Shown: positions 15,939 to 24,055, counted from the stretch's first letter. The stretch is 34,012 nt of DNA from Candidatus Rifleibacteriota bacterium (GCA_028691595.1 JAQUZA010000003.1:1-34012), one strand, 5' to 3'. The notes: generated from the sequence alone by a model not told the origin. Numbers and translations are program-made.

Positions 15939-15946
15939 ATTATAAT
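15939..15946. promoter_or_regulatory. Symmetrical -10 element between uvrB and the dppA-like gene
   Basis: ATTATAAT contains TATAAT in both directions (minus strand 15939-15944, plus strand 15941-15946) in a 65-base divergent gap. -35 matches are poor on both sides, so the strength and the true direction are uncertain. Confidence 0.4.
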
Positions 15947-15993
15947 ACGACAAACGCTTCGCTGTATGTGAAATTTTTCGGGAGAGAACGCAC

Positions 15994-16815
15994 ATGAAAC
16001 TTTATATTGTTGCAGATATGGAAGGCATTGCCGGCGTGGTTGCAGAGACCCAGACCGGAGGGAATTCTTCTTATTTTGAGGCGGCCCGGTTGCAGTATAC
16101 CCGTGAAATCAGGGCGGTTTGCGAGTCTGCCATCAGCGCTGGCGTTGAAGAAGTTTATGTTAATGATTTTCATGGTAATGGTCTCACGGTGCAAACCGAG
16201 ATGCTGCCCCGTGAAGTAATGGTGATTCGTGGTGGTTTCAGACCCACTTCAGGGTTTGATCTGTTAGATTCAACTTTCACCGGGCTGGTTCTGCTTGGCA
16301 TTCATGCCAGAACCGGCACTTATGGCGGCGTTCTGCCACATACCTATTCGAACAAGGTTTCTTTTGAAATTTTTGGTCAGCCGGTTGGTGAGTTCGATAT
16401 TCTTGCTCTGGTGGCAGGCGAAATGAAAGTGCCAACTCTTCTGATCAGTGGTGATTCGAAGTCTGTTGAGCAGGCGGGCACCAACATGCCTTCAACTCAC
16501 ACTGTAATTACCAAATACTCAATTGGTTCTGACGGAGCTTTGTGTGTGCATCCTGACCGGGTATGTGAACAATTACGCGATGAAACCAGGCGGGCCCTGA
16601 AAAATGTTGCTTCAATCGAGCCATCGCAGATTTCGGGGCCGACGCAACTGACAATTAAGTTACATGATGTCAGTCTTTCGCCGCGCCTCGAATGGATTCC
16701 CGGTGTTAAAAAGACTGGCGATGCAACTTTTGAATTTACCGGAGCAAACATGAAGTCGATCGCCAATCTTGTATATGGTGTTGCAACTCTGGTAGAGGCA
16801 AAATTCACCGGTTAA
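15994..16815 (+). CDS. dppA: DppA-type D-aminopeptidase (peptidase family M55)
   Basis: 273 aa, the usual size. M55 enzymes are zinc-dependent D-aminopeptidases that form decamers; B. subtilis DppA acts on D-Ala-D-Ala and similar peptides. Conserved sites are VADMEGIAGVV at the N-terminus (metal-binding Asp8 and Glu10), VNDFHGNG (about 55-62), GIHARTGTYGGVLPHTYS (about 103-120) and the central EFDILALVAGEMKVPTLLISGD. No signal peptide, so cytosolic. It is not next to peptide-transport genes. GGGAGAG precedes the ATG. It converges with the sigma-54 activator gene, only five bases apart, over a small inverted repeat ACCGGTTAACCGGT. The peptide substrate is not predictable; a role in recycling D-amino-acid peptides is inferred. 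Confidence 0.9.
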   Translation: MKLYIVADMEGIAGVVAETQTGGNSSYFEAARLQYTREIRAVCESAISAGVEEVYVNDFHGNGLTVQTEMLPREVMVIRGGFRPTSGFDLLDSTFTGLVLLGIHARTGTYGGVLPHTYSNKVSFEIFGQPVGEFDILALVAGEMKVPTLLISGDSKSVEQAGTNMPSTHTVITKYSIGSDGALCVHPDRVCEQLRDETRRALKNVASIEPSQISGPTQLTIKLHDVSLSPRLEWIPGVKKTGDATFEFTGANMKSIANLVYGVATLVEAKFTG

Positions 16816-16820
16816 CCGGT

Positions 16821-18281
16821 TTAACCCCTGATTTTATCAAGCCCCAGCTGTTTTATCTTGCGTTGCAGAGTTCTGCGGCTGATCTGCAGTGCCGCTGAAG
16901 TTTTTGAAACATTGAAGTTGTGCTTCTGCAGCTGAGCTGAGAGGATTTCTCGTTCAGCGCAGGCCATAAGCTCATCAAAAGAGCCGTTTTCCGGCATCGA
17001 AGCCCTGAATTTGTTCTGCATTGCCGCTTCTTTGATTCCGGCCGGCAGATGATCAGGCTCTATTGTTTCGTCAGCGAGAACGACGGCACGTTTGAGGGCA
17101 TTTTCAAGCTCCCGGATGTTTCCCGGCCAGTTGTATTCATGCAGAATTCTCCATGATGCAGCACTGATCGCTGGTGAAGTGCGATTGTTTTGCGCAGCAA
17201 ACCGCTGGAGAAAGTGCTTAACAAGTGATGGCAGGTCTTCTTTGCGTTCTCTCAAGGGCGGCAGCGAAATTGTCATTTCGTTGATGCGGTAATAGAGGTC
17301 ATGTCTGAAGGCTCCGGTTTTGGCCATTTCGAGCATGTCTCTATTTGTGGCAGCGATTATCCGGCAGTCAACCGAAACTGGTCTGGTGCCGCCAACTCTG
17401 TAAAACTGTTGTTCCTGCAAAACCCGCAGAAGTTTGACCTGGGTGTTGAGAGAGGTTTCGGTTATTTCATCAAGAAAAATGGTGCCATGGTTGGCAATCT
17501 CGAAATAGCCGGGTTTTTGCGAACCCGCACCAGTAAAAGCGCCCTTCTCGTAGCCGAACAGTTCGCTTTCAATAATTGAATCTGGCAATGCTCCGCAGTT
17601 AACCGGAATAAAACTGTTGCCGGCACGGTCAGACAAAGAATGAATGGCGTGAGCTACGAGTTCTTTGCCGGTGCCGCTTTCGCCCTGAATGAGAATCGAC
17701 AGATTACTGCCGCTTATTTTTTTAAGGCATGAAAACATCGAGCGCATGGTTTCTGATTGCCCGATAATACCCCCAAACGATATGTCGCCGGCGGAGTCTT
17801 CATAGTTTTCCATCTGGGAGGCACTATTTACACTGCCGACCCGGGCCGGCGACAGTTCAACTGCCTTTTTTCGGGCAATTCCTGTCAGCCAGGCCGGAAA
17901 AAAGTCAACGAGTTGTTGTATCTCGTTCTCGAAAAGGCGTAATCTTCGGCCTTCCCGCCATATCTGGCCAGCCATTTCCTCTTTGCCAATGCTGGTGATT
18001 GAGTCGCCAAATTTTTCTACCAGGTTTTTCATTACAATCAGGTAGGGCAGGTGCCGGTCTGGAATCTGGGGAGCACTTTTGTCTTCGAGCCCGATGCTGG
18101 CAAGAACCCGGCGGCGCATTTCGGGCGGCATTGCCAGCCCGAAGTTTACCGCAAGTTTGCTGACGCTGTCAGATTTAAGCTGATCAAACAGGGCATCGAC
18201 CTGCTTAAGAACCGGCGGCGAAAACTGAGCCAGAAAATCGCCCGCCAGTTCTTTCAGGTGGTCACTTCTGGACATCAGCAT
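16821..18281 (-). CDS. Sigma-54-dependent transcriptional activator (NtrC-type AAA+) with unassigned N-terminal domain
   Basis: 486 aa. Residues 1-165 form an alpha-helical domain with no receiver Asp pocket, PAS or GAF motif that I recognise; it is probably a sensor or partner-binding region. The AAA+ core follows: GESGTGKELVAHAIH (Walker A), ESELFGYEKGAFTGA with the GAFTGA loop that contacts sigma-54, GTIFLDEIT (Walker B) and AATNRDM. The C-terminus is a Fis-type helix-turn-helix (NVSKTSAALQISRRTLQRKIKQ). It activates promoters with -24/-12 elements. Its start (ATG 18281 or 18275) overlaps the end of the zinc-ribbon/TPR gene by about 20 bases, so the two are probably translated together. 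No convincing sigma-54 promoter was found in this window, so its targets are unknown. Confidence 0.93.
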   Translation of the reverse strand: MLMSRSDHLKELAGDFLAQFSPPVLKQVDALFDQLKSDSVSKLAVNFGLAMPPEMRRRVLASIGLEDKSAPQIPDRHLPYLIVMKNLVEKFGDSITSIGKEEMAGQIWREGRRLRLFENEIQQLVDFFPAWLTGIARKKAVELSPARVGSVNSASQMENYEDSAGDISFGGIIGQSETMRSMFSCLKKISGSNLSILIQGESGTGKELVAHAIHSLSDRAGNSFIPVNCGALPDSIIESELFGYEKGAFTGAGSQKPGYFEIANHGTIFLDEITETSLNTQVKLLRVLQEQQFYRVGGTRPVSVDCRIIAATNRDMLEMAKTGAFRHDLYYRINEMTISLPPLRERKEDLPSLVKHFLQRFAAQNNRTSPAISAASWRILHEYNWPGNIRELENALKRAVVLADETIEPDHLPAGIKEAAMQNKFRASMPENGSFDELMACAEREILSAQLQKHNFNVSKTSAALQISRRTLQRKIKQLGLDKIRG

Positions 18282-19065
18282 CTCTTGGCTTGAGAAGTTC
18301 AGCGGGGATGGTTGCTTTGAGAGTTTTTAGAAAGTGAATGGCGGTTTTATCACCGGGGTTGGCTTCAAGGCTTTTCAGGTATGCTTCTTTTGCCTCGGCG
18401 GTTTTTCCGGCTTCCATTCTAACTCTACCAAGCCAGTTCCAGGCATCATGATTCATCGGGTTTGCCTTGGTTGCTTCTTCAAAAAGGGTGGCGGCCCCGG
18501 TTTTATTTTTCTGGCTGTAAAACAGATATCCCCATTTGCGCAGGGCAACCGAGAGATAAGCATTTGCCGTAGATTTTTTCTTGCTTTCGGGGAATTTGCT
18601 GATAAATTCACGCCAGGTTTCGGCCTCGCGTGAGAAGAAATTCATGCGGTGCAGCAGCATGGCGCGTTTATAAGTCAGCTTTTCTTCGTCTTCAGGCTTC
18701 TGTTTGAGAAGATGGGCGATTTTCATCAGTTCTTTTTCGATTCTGGCGCGCTCAGACTGGCCGAGTCTAAGTTGTTCGCGGGTTTCTGAGGCAATACGCC
18801 CCAATACTCTCATTTCTGCGAGTGGTGCGTTGCAATTGATACAGAAATCTTTGTCAGCGGGGTTTTCAGTGTTGCAATCAAGGCAAAGATTCAAGGCCAG
18901 CATGCAGTTCTTGCAGTTTGTGGCATCAGCTTTATTTATGGTTTTGCATTCGTAGCAGACGTTACGCTGGGCAAAAGCATCGGTGGCAGCGAAGAGAAAA
19001 AGACAAACTGCAAGCAGTGTGAAAAGAGTGGTTCGGGTAGACTTAGAGCGCAGAGAAAAAGTCAT
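18262..19065 (-). CDS. Exported double zinc-ribbon protein with TPR repeats
   Basis: 267 aa from the ATG at 19065, which has GGAG 7 bases upstream; the frame also has an ATG at 19077. It begins with a signal peptide (TTLFTLLAVCLFLFAATDAFA, probable cleavage after AFA). Two zinc ribbons follow directly (CYEC...CKNC and CLDC...CINC), then a charged helix and tetratricopeptide repeats (AYLSVALRKWGYLFYSQ, AWNWLGRVRMEAGKTAEA). Zinc ribbons are usually cytosolic, so an exported pair followed by TPRs is unusual; the hydrophobic start could instead be a membrane anchor. It overlaps the GNAT-like gene upstream and the sigma-54 activator downstream, so all three form one operon. Function unknown. Confidence 0.85.
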   Translation of the reverse strand: MTFSLRSKSTRTTLFTLLAVCLFLFAATDAFAQRNVCYECKTINKADATNCKNCMLALNLCLDCNTENPADKDFCINCNAPLAEMRVLGRIASETREQLRLGQSERARIEKELMKIAHLLKQKPEDEEKLTYKRAMLLHRMNFFSREAETWREFISKFPESKKKSTANAYLSVALRKWGYLFYSQKNKTGAATLFEEATKANPMNHDAWNWLGRVRMEAGKTAEAKEAYLKSLEANPGDKTAIHFLKTLKATIPAELLKPRDADVQK

Positions 19066-19885
19066 GGTAAACTCCATCGTTGATTGGGATCAAATCAGCG
19101 GCTTCGCAGGCCCTGTCGCTGAGTAGAATGCGACCTGGCAGCAGTGATGCCGCAGTTTTCAGGACAGATGAAACAACATCTTTCTCGGGTTTGCAGTCAC
19201 CCTTTTTAAAGATAAACCACTCGCGCCCGTCGTGGCAGGCGAGAAATGTCAGGTCTTTTTTGTAGATTTCGAAGGTTGCGGGCTTGCTGTGACGAAAGAC
19301 CGCGTAATCTGCCCCAAGATAGGCCCGCTGCATAAGATAAGCCGGGGGCAGGGGAGAACCGAGAAAAGGATGCAGGTTAAGCCCGGCAATCTCGTCGGGG
19401 TGAAGAACCACTCTCTCATTTCTGAGAATTTTGCCATGCTCGGCAGCAGAGATGTCAGCATAGCGATAATTGCGATCAGGGCGCATTCCTAGCATTGCAA
19501 GTTCTTCGCTGATTTTGCTGCTTTCAGCGAAGATTATCATTCCCGAACATTCTCTTTTTTTGGCTTCACGGCTTAGGCCTTCGAGAAGAAGCCGGGCAAC
19601 CTTCGGGTGACGATAATTTTCGTGAATTCGCCAGCCAATTATCGAAGCTTCGCCCGAAGGCTGCTTGACAAGATCGGCATGGGCAAAGATCAACGAGTTG
19701 TAGGCGAGCACCCATGAAGAGCCGGGGCTGCGAAAAACGATTTTGGCGTGCATGCGGCATGTTTCGCTACGGTCAAACCACGACCCTTCGAGAACCTCAG
19801 AACAGCAATGCATGTCTACGACGGCTTCTGGGTCTTCTTCGTAAGAAAAGGCTCTGAATTCAAGTTTATTAAAAATTTCCTGCAT
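19043..19885 (-). CDS. GNAT-like acetyltransferase family protein
   Basis: 280 aa. The N-terminal half looks like a GCN5-related N-acetyltransferase fold: SSWVLAYNSLIFAHADLV as the central strands, IIGWRIHENYRHPKVARLLLEGLSREAKKREC as the acetyl-CoA loop and helix, and MIIFAESSKISEELAMLGMRP near its end. The acetyl-CoA loop (HENYRHPKVARLL) is a loose version of Q/RxxGxG/A. The C-terminal half is unassigned. It is the first gene of the operon with the zinc-ribbon/TPR protein and the sigma-54 activator, with an overlap of about 20 bases at its 3' end. SD AGGAAAT supports the ATG. Substrate unknown; catalysis is not proven by the sequence. Confidence 0.7.
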   Translation of the reverse strand: MQEIFNKLEFRAFSYEEDPEAVVDMHCCSEVLEGSWFDRSETCRMHAKIVFRSPGSSWVLAYNSLIFAHADLVKQPSGEASIIGWRIHENYRHPKVARLLLEGLSREAKKRECSGMIIFAESSKISEELAMLGMRPDRNYRYADISAAEHGKILRNERVVLHPDEIAGLNLHPFLGSPLPPAYLMQRAYLGADYAVFRHSKPATFEIYKKDLTFLACHDGREWFIFKKGDCKPEKDVVSSVLKTAASLLPGRILLSDRACEAADLIPINDGVYHDFFSAL

Positions 19886-19960
19886 AATGATTTCCTGTTG
19901 GTCTGACTACATCTTTAACGATTTTCAGGGCAAAAAGTCAAGCTGTAAACAACCTTCTGT

Positions 19961-19987
19961 TAACGCTTGTGAGAATAACGCCGATAC
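19961..19987 (+). promoter_or_regulatory. Sigma-28 (FliA/SigD)-like promoter for the MscS/cNMP channel gene
   Basis: TAACGCTT, 11 bases, GCCGATAC matches TAAAGTTT-N11-GCCGATAA at 6/8 and 7/8 with exact spacing. The transcript would begin near 19994, just before the channel gene. It is the third site of this type in the window. Confidence 0.55.
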
Positions 19988-20010
19988 ATAGGTGAATTGT
20001 AATTCGACTT

Positions 20011-21567
20011 ATGCGAGGTAATGGCTTGTCTGGAATCAACGAAATTGTTCCGCTGATACTCAGTGAAGGCATATTTTTTGTTCTGCTGCTGGTTTTAATA
20101 ATAGGTTGGCGAGGCTTTTTGCGAGTGATGGCACGGCGCAGCGGGGCGAATGAAGGAACCTTCTGGAATGCCATTTCCATGCCCGGCTATCTTATGGCGG
20201 CATCATTGCCATTTTATATTTATTGCCGGCTGCGTGATTTTGATTTTTTCAGACCGGAAGTTTTTGCGCTGGCTCAATTACTGTTAAACGCTTCTCTTGT
20301 TCTGCTGATCGGCGAAATTCTCTTTTTCGGAGCCCTGCGCAGCTATTCACAGCGCAAGTCAGGGCAGGAGTTTCCGAGTATTTTCAGGCAGCTTTTAAAG
20401 AGTCTGGTATATCTGATTCTTATACTGTCGTTTCTATCTAATACCTACAAAATTGACATTACCCCCTTGTTGACCACTTCAGCGGTTTTTACAATGGTTC
20501 TCGGTCTTGCTCTTCAGGATGTGCTCGGCAACCTGTTTGCCGGTTTGTCGGTTCACATTTCCCCCCCGTTCAGAATTGGTGACTGGATAAAGATCAACGG
20601 TTATTTTGGCCGTGTCGAAGAATCAAACTGGCGGGCAACCACCTTGCGTCAGTCTAATATGGGTCTGGTGGTCATCCCAAATAATCATATTTCCAAAAAT
20701 GAAATAATCAATTACTCAGATAATTCCGGTTCAATGTTCAGTGAGCTGACAGTCGGGCTTCCATACGGAGTTTCGCCTGAAAGGCTTCGTAGAATACTAC
20801 TGGCGGCAGCAAGACAGGTTGAAGAGATTTATCAGCGGCCGACTCCAAGCGTTATCATTACCAGGTTTGGTGAATCGGCAATTGATTACAAAATCAGGTT
20901 CTGGCAATCGAATGATGATCGACCCGATAAAATTCTTGATCAACTCTCATCGCGTATCTGGTATAGATTGAAGCGTGAAGGTCTGTCGATACCTTTTCCC
21001 ATCAGAGATGTCTATGTTCACCATGAACAGGACGATCATCAGAAGGTCATCGAGCACCGCCTCAGCCTTATCGCCGGGGTCGATTTTATCGCCGCCCTTG
21101 ACCAGAAGCTCAAAGTTCTGGTTGCCGAAAGGCTTGAAGAATGCTGGTATGAGACTGGTGAGCACGTGGTTACCGAAGGGGCTTTTGATACCGACTTTTT
21201 TATAATTGACCGTGGCAGGGTGCAGGTTTTTGTCGCCAGTGCCGGCCAGAAGGCTGTTGCAGAGCTTGGAGAAGGAGAGTTCTTCGGAGAAATGTCATTG
21301 CTTACGGGCGAAAAGCGCTCTGCTTCCGTTGTCGCCAAGACCGAAATACGCCTGCTTAAGTTGAATCGGGATACGATGGGCCGTCTGCTCAGCGAAGACA
21401 GTCAGCTGGCAGAAAATTTGAGCAAGACTCTGGCAGAAAGAAGCAACAGAACCAGTCAGATGGTTGCCAGCCATCATGAAAGCAAGGTCGTCAGCCAGAA
21501 ACAGGTTGACGAAAACGCTGCCAAAGCCGCTATTTTGCGGCGAATTCGTGGTTTCTTCAAGCTATGA
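20011..21567 (+). CDS. MscS-family channel with C-terminal cyclic-nucleotide-binding domain (bCNG-like)
   Basis: 518 aa. Hydrophobic segments lie at about 13-33, 52-70, 84-107 and 127-147. Next come the pore helix and beta domain of MscS: LTTSAVFTMVLGLALQDVLGNLFAGLSV, FRIGDWIKINGYFGRVEE, VVIPNNHISKNEIINYS. Residues ~380-500 form a cNMP-binding fold: FIIDRGRVQVFVA, GEGEFFGEMSLLTGEKRSASVVA with the phosphate-binding FGE...R-S segment, and LLKLNRD. Bacterial CNG channels of this layout are gated by cyclic nucleotide more than by tension. The ATG at 20011 has no clear SD; a TTG at 20026 has GAGG seven bases upstream and may be the true start. A sigma-28-like promoter precedes it. Confidence 0.93.
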   Translation: MRGNGLSGINEIVPLILSEGIFFVLLLVLIIGWRGFLRVMARRSGANEGTFWNAISMPGYLMAASLPFYIYCRLRDFDFFRPEVFALAQLLLNASLVLLIGEILFFGALRSYSQRKSGQEFPSIFRQLLKSLVYLILILSFLSNTYKIDITPLLTTSAVFTMVLGLALQDVLGNLFAGLSVHISPPFRIGDWIKINGYFGRVEESNWRATTLRQSNMGLVVIPNNHISKNEIINYSDNSGSMFSELTVGLPYGVSPERLRRILLAAARQVEEIYQRPTPSVIITRFGESAIDYKIRFWQSNDDRPDKILDQLSSRIWYRLKREGLSIPFPIRDVYVHHEQDDHQKVIEHRLSLIAGVDFIAALDQKLKVLVAERLEECWYETGEHVVTEGAFDTDFFIIDRGRVQVFVASAGQKAVAELGEGEFFGEMSLLTGEKRSASVVAKTEIRLLKLNRDTMGRLLSEDSQLAENLSKTLAERSNRTSQMVASHHESKVVSQKQVDENAAKAAILRRIRGFFKL

Positions 21568-21635
21568 ACGGCCGCGTGATGTAAATTCTTGAGAATTATT
21601 CCCGCGAAGGCGGGGCTAAAAGCAGGCAAGCACTG

Positions 21636-21889
21636 GATTCCCGCTTGCGGGTCTGTCTATTTATTCTCCCATGAAAAGTGATTTAAGGATTATTAAATAA
21701 TGTTCTCCGGTTCGACGGCGCAGCTATCAGCCGGGTTACTTTTTCTTCAGCGATTCCTCACTTCGTTCGTCACAAGCTTACGAAAAAGTAATCCCGTCTT
21801 CTATCTGCACCTGGTGAAGGCTTAAAACTGGTTTCTATTAAATTAAGCATCAAATTACTGATTAAATCGACAGACCCTTGCCGGGACGA
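21636..21889. repeat. TIR-bounded dispersed repeat, copy 2 (MITE-like)
   Basis: The inverted ends are GATTCCCGCTTGCGGGTCTG (from 21636) and, at 21863-21877, TAAATCGACAGACCC, continuing outward to about 21889. The interior shares two blocks with copy 1 (1037-1257), including TTCTCCGGTTCGACGGCGCA. It has a longer, unrelated middle with the inverted pair ATTACTTTTTC / GAAAAAGTAAT. This copy also abuts CCCGC/GCGGG hairpin repeats. There is no transposase frame. Confidence 0.7.
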
Positions 21890-22028
21890 AGAACCCCCGA
21901 AATTCTTGTGTGACAAAGGCTTAGCAGTTTTTAAACAGGGGTTAAGGCATACCTGTCATTGAACTGGCAGAATTTTATTTCTGGGTGTTCGATATTGTTT
22001 TTGTGATTTGAAAAAAAGCATGAAAATG

Positions 22029-22057
22029 TTGACCTGTCGGTAGCCTGGGCATATAAT
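22029..22057 (+). promoter_or_regulatory. Sigma-70 promoter for the CxxCxxCC gene
   Basis: TTGACC, 17 bases, TATAAT: five of six and six of six with ideal spacing. The transcript start would be near 22064, about 26 bases before the ATG at 22090. Confidence 0.75.
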
Positions 22058-22089
22058 TCAAACACCCTGTTTTGTGTGTGGGAGTTCTA

Positions 22090-22416
22090 ATGCAGAAAGT
22101 TTATAAAAAAGTTGTAACTTCTTTTAAAATGCAGGTTAAGCGCCGCTACCTGATGCTTCTGAAAAAGCAGGTCGTTGAAGAGGGGCTTAAACGCCGTCGG
22201 GGTGACTGTCTTGGTTGTGGAGCCTGCTGCAAATCGTCTTTTCCCTGCCCGTTTCTGTATGAAAAAGACGGGATGTTTCTCTGCCGCATACATGAAACCA
22301 AGCCCGATGTCTGCAAAATTTATCCATTCAACGAAGAAGATATGTTTCCGCATACCAAAGACAAATGCGGTTACCATTTCGTCGATGAGATTATCGACGA
22401 AAACGAAAAAAGGTAG
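22090..22416 (+). CDS. YkgJ-family CxxCxxCC metal-cluster protein
   Basis: 108 aa. The ATG at 22090 is preceded by GGGAG; an in-frame TTG at 22072 is less likely. The N-terminal third is basic and helical. The core is CLGCGACCKSS...CPFL, FLCRIHETKPDVCKIYPF, then DKCGYHF: the eight-Cys pattern of UPF0153/YkgJ proteins, predicted to bind zinc or an Fe-S cluster. The family's biochemical role is not established; some members are annotated as Fe-S oxidoreductase-like. It is a single gene with its own strong promoter and a shared terminator. No signal peptide, so cytosolic. Confidence 0.88.
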   Translation: MQKVYKKVVTSFKMQVKRRYLMLLKKQVVEEGLKRRRGDCLGCGACCKSSFPCPFLYEKDGMFLCRIHETKPDVCKIYPFNEEDMFPHTKDKCGYHFVDEIIDENEKR

Positions 22417-22450
22417 TTACTGCTGATTTGTCAGCCTGATTTGCCATAAA

Positions 22451-22497
22451 ATCTGCAGAAGCCCGGCCAGTTTGTTAAAGGCCGGGCTTCTGCAGAT
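22451..22497. terminator. Bidirectional hairpin terminator between the CxxCxxCC gene and pyk
   Basis: An 18-base perfect stem, ATCTGCAGAAGCCCGGCC, pairs with its complement around an 11-base loop. It lies between the convergent stops at 22416 and 22501. The T-tracts are short on both sides (TTTGTTATTT and ATTTTATGG). Confidence 0.8.
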
Positions 22498-22500
22498 TTG

Positions 22501-23922
22501 TTATTTAATGCGGTGCAGTTTCATCAGGTTGGTGTTGCCTTTAACCCCCAGGGGCACGCCGGCAACGATGACAATGACATCACCGGATTTAACAATACCG
22601 AGTTCTTTTAATGTTTTTTCTGACATGGCGATCATCTCGTCGGTATTGCGCATGTCGCTGACGATAAGCGGATTTACACCCCAGCTGAGGGCAAGGCGGC
22701 GGCAGGTTGCAGCCCGGGGAGTCAAGGCAAAGACCGGAGTTGAAGGATGATACTTTGAAATGTGCAGGGCGGTATTGCCGCTGTGGGTAAAGGGCACAAT
22801 TGCCCTGGCATTAACATTCAGGGCTGCCTCGCACGCTGCGTGTGCCATAACTTCTTCGATGGCATTACCCACCTCAGGGAGCAGGTTGTTGATGCGTTCA
22901 TCATTGCCAACATTGACCTGCTCTGCTTCAGCGGCAATTGCTGCCATCATTTTAACAGCTTCTACCGGGTATCTACCGGCGGCAGTTTCACCTGAGAGCA
23001 TGACTGCATCGGAGCCTTCGATTATGGCGTTAAAAACGTCGGTGGTTTCGGCCCGGGTGGGGCGCTGGCTTTCGATCATTGATTCAAGCATCTGGGTGGC
23101 GGTAATGACGGTTTTGCCGCGTCTGCCGCATTTCTGGAGAAGTTGGCGCTGTACGGCCGGCACCTTTTGAATCGGCATTTCGACTCCGAGGTCACCGCGG
23201 GCAATCATTATCCCTTCACAATTGTCGAGAATTCTGTCTATTTCGCTCAGGGCTTCGGGTTTTTCAATTTTGGCAATGATGCGAACGGGGTTGTCGCCAA
23301 TCAACTGCTGCAGGTCGATTAGATCCTGGGCTTTTCTGACAAAGCTGAGTGCCACAAAGTCGAGTTCATTTTCGATCATGAACTTGAGGTCGAGCTTGTC
23401 TTTTTCGGTAATGGTTGCAATGCTCAGAGCTGCGTTGGGCATGCTCAGCCCCTTCTTGTCCTTCAGGGTGCCGCCATCGGTAACTCTACAGTTTATGCGG
23501 TTTCCTTCAATACTGATGGCTTCGAGGGCCAGGTTGCCGTCGTCGAGAAGAATTGAATTGCCCGGCCTGATGTCTTTGGTCAGGAATGGGTATGAAGTGC
23601 CAATGCCGTTCTGACTGCCTGGTTCATCGGGGTTTTCGCTTAAATAGAAGAGATCGCCGGCTTTTAATTCGATTGGGCCGTTGGCGAATTTGCCAATTCT
23701 GATCTTTGGCCCGCAAAGGTCGCCAAGAATTGCGACGAAGCGGCAGGTTTTTTCGGAAGCCTGCCGTATGGTTTTGATGGCGGTCAGGTGGCTTTCATGC
23801 GTGCCATGGGAAAAGTTGAGGCGAAAGACGTTGACTCCTGCCATAATGAGCTGTTCGACGGTTTCGAGGGCGGAAGATGCCGGGCCAAGGGTGGCAACAA
23901 TGCGCGTTTTTTTTGAGGTCAT
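22501..23922 (-). CDS. pyk: Pyruvate kinase
   Basis: 473 aa, the usual bacterial length. It makes pyruvate and ATP from phosphoenolpyruvate. Motifs are RIVATLGPASS at the N-terminus, FRLNFSHGTHESH, GDLCGPKIRIG, SMPNAALS, the active-site stretch IIAKIEKPEAL, IMIARGDLGVEMPIQ, TATQMLESMIESQRPTRAE, and AVMLSGETAAGRYPVEAV. The C-terminal domain (VNARAIVPFTHSGNTALHISKYHP, RRLALSWGVNPL) is complete, with a GVPLGVKGNTNLMKLHRI end. SD AGGAGAG precedes the ATG, and an extended -10 lies upstream. It is divergent from the TPR gene. Confidence 0.98.
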   Translation of the reverse strand: MTSKKTRIVATLGPASSALETVEQLIMAGVNVFRLNFSHGTHESHLTAIKTIRQASEKTCRFVAILGDLCGPKIRIGKFANGPIELKAGDLFYLSENPDEPGSQNGIGTSYPFLTKDIRPGNSILLDDGNLALEAISIEGNRINCRVTDGGTLKDKKGLSMPNAALSIATITEKDKLDLKFMIENELDFVALSFVRKAQDLIDLQQLIGDNPVRIIAKIEKPEALSEIDRILDNCEGIMIARGDLGVEMPIQKVPAVQRQLLQKCGRRGKTVITATQMLESMIESQRPTRAETTDVFNAIIEGSDAVMLSGETAAGRYPVEAVKMMAAIAAEAEQVNVGNDERINNLLPEVGNAIEEVMAHAACEAALNVNARAIVPFTHSGNTALHISKYHPSTPVFALTPRAATCRRLALSWGVNPLIVSDMRNTDEMIAMSEKTLKELGIVKSGDVIVIVAGVPLGVKGNTNLMKLHRIK

Positions 23923-23981
23923 TTAGTCTCTCCTGCCTACTGGTTACTATTTTAAGGCTTCGGCCTGTCAGCCGCCTGTTT

Positions 23982-23990
23982 TTTATAGCA
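23982..23990 (-). promoter_or_regulatory. Extended -10 promoter for pyk
   Basis: The minus strand reads TGCTATAAA, an extended -10, about 60 bases before the ATG at 23922. No convincing -35 is seen. Confidence 0.45.
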
Positions 23991-24055
23991 TACACGAGAA
24001 TGATTTTCACTACAAACGGTGCACCTGCAAAAAAAGTTGCTGTTAACGCATGGAT

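Larger units (their letters stand above)
21568..22089. other. Intergenic region with repeats (522 bases)
   Basis: It holds a short hairpin after the channel gene (CCCGC-GAAG-GCGGG at about 21602-21615), repeat copy 2 at 21636-21889, and a good sigma-70 promoter at 22029-22057. I see no gene in it. Confidence 0.7.
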
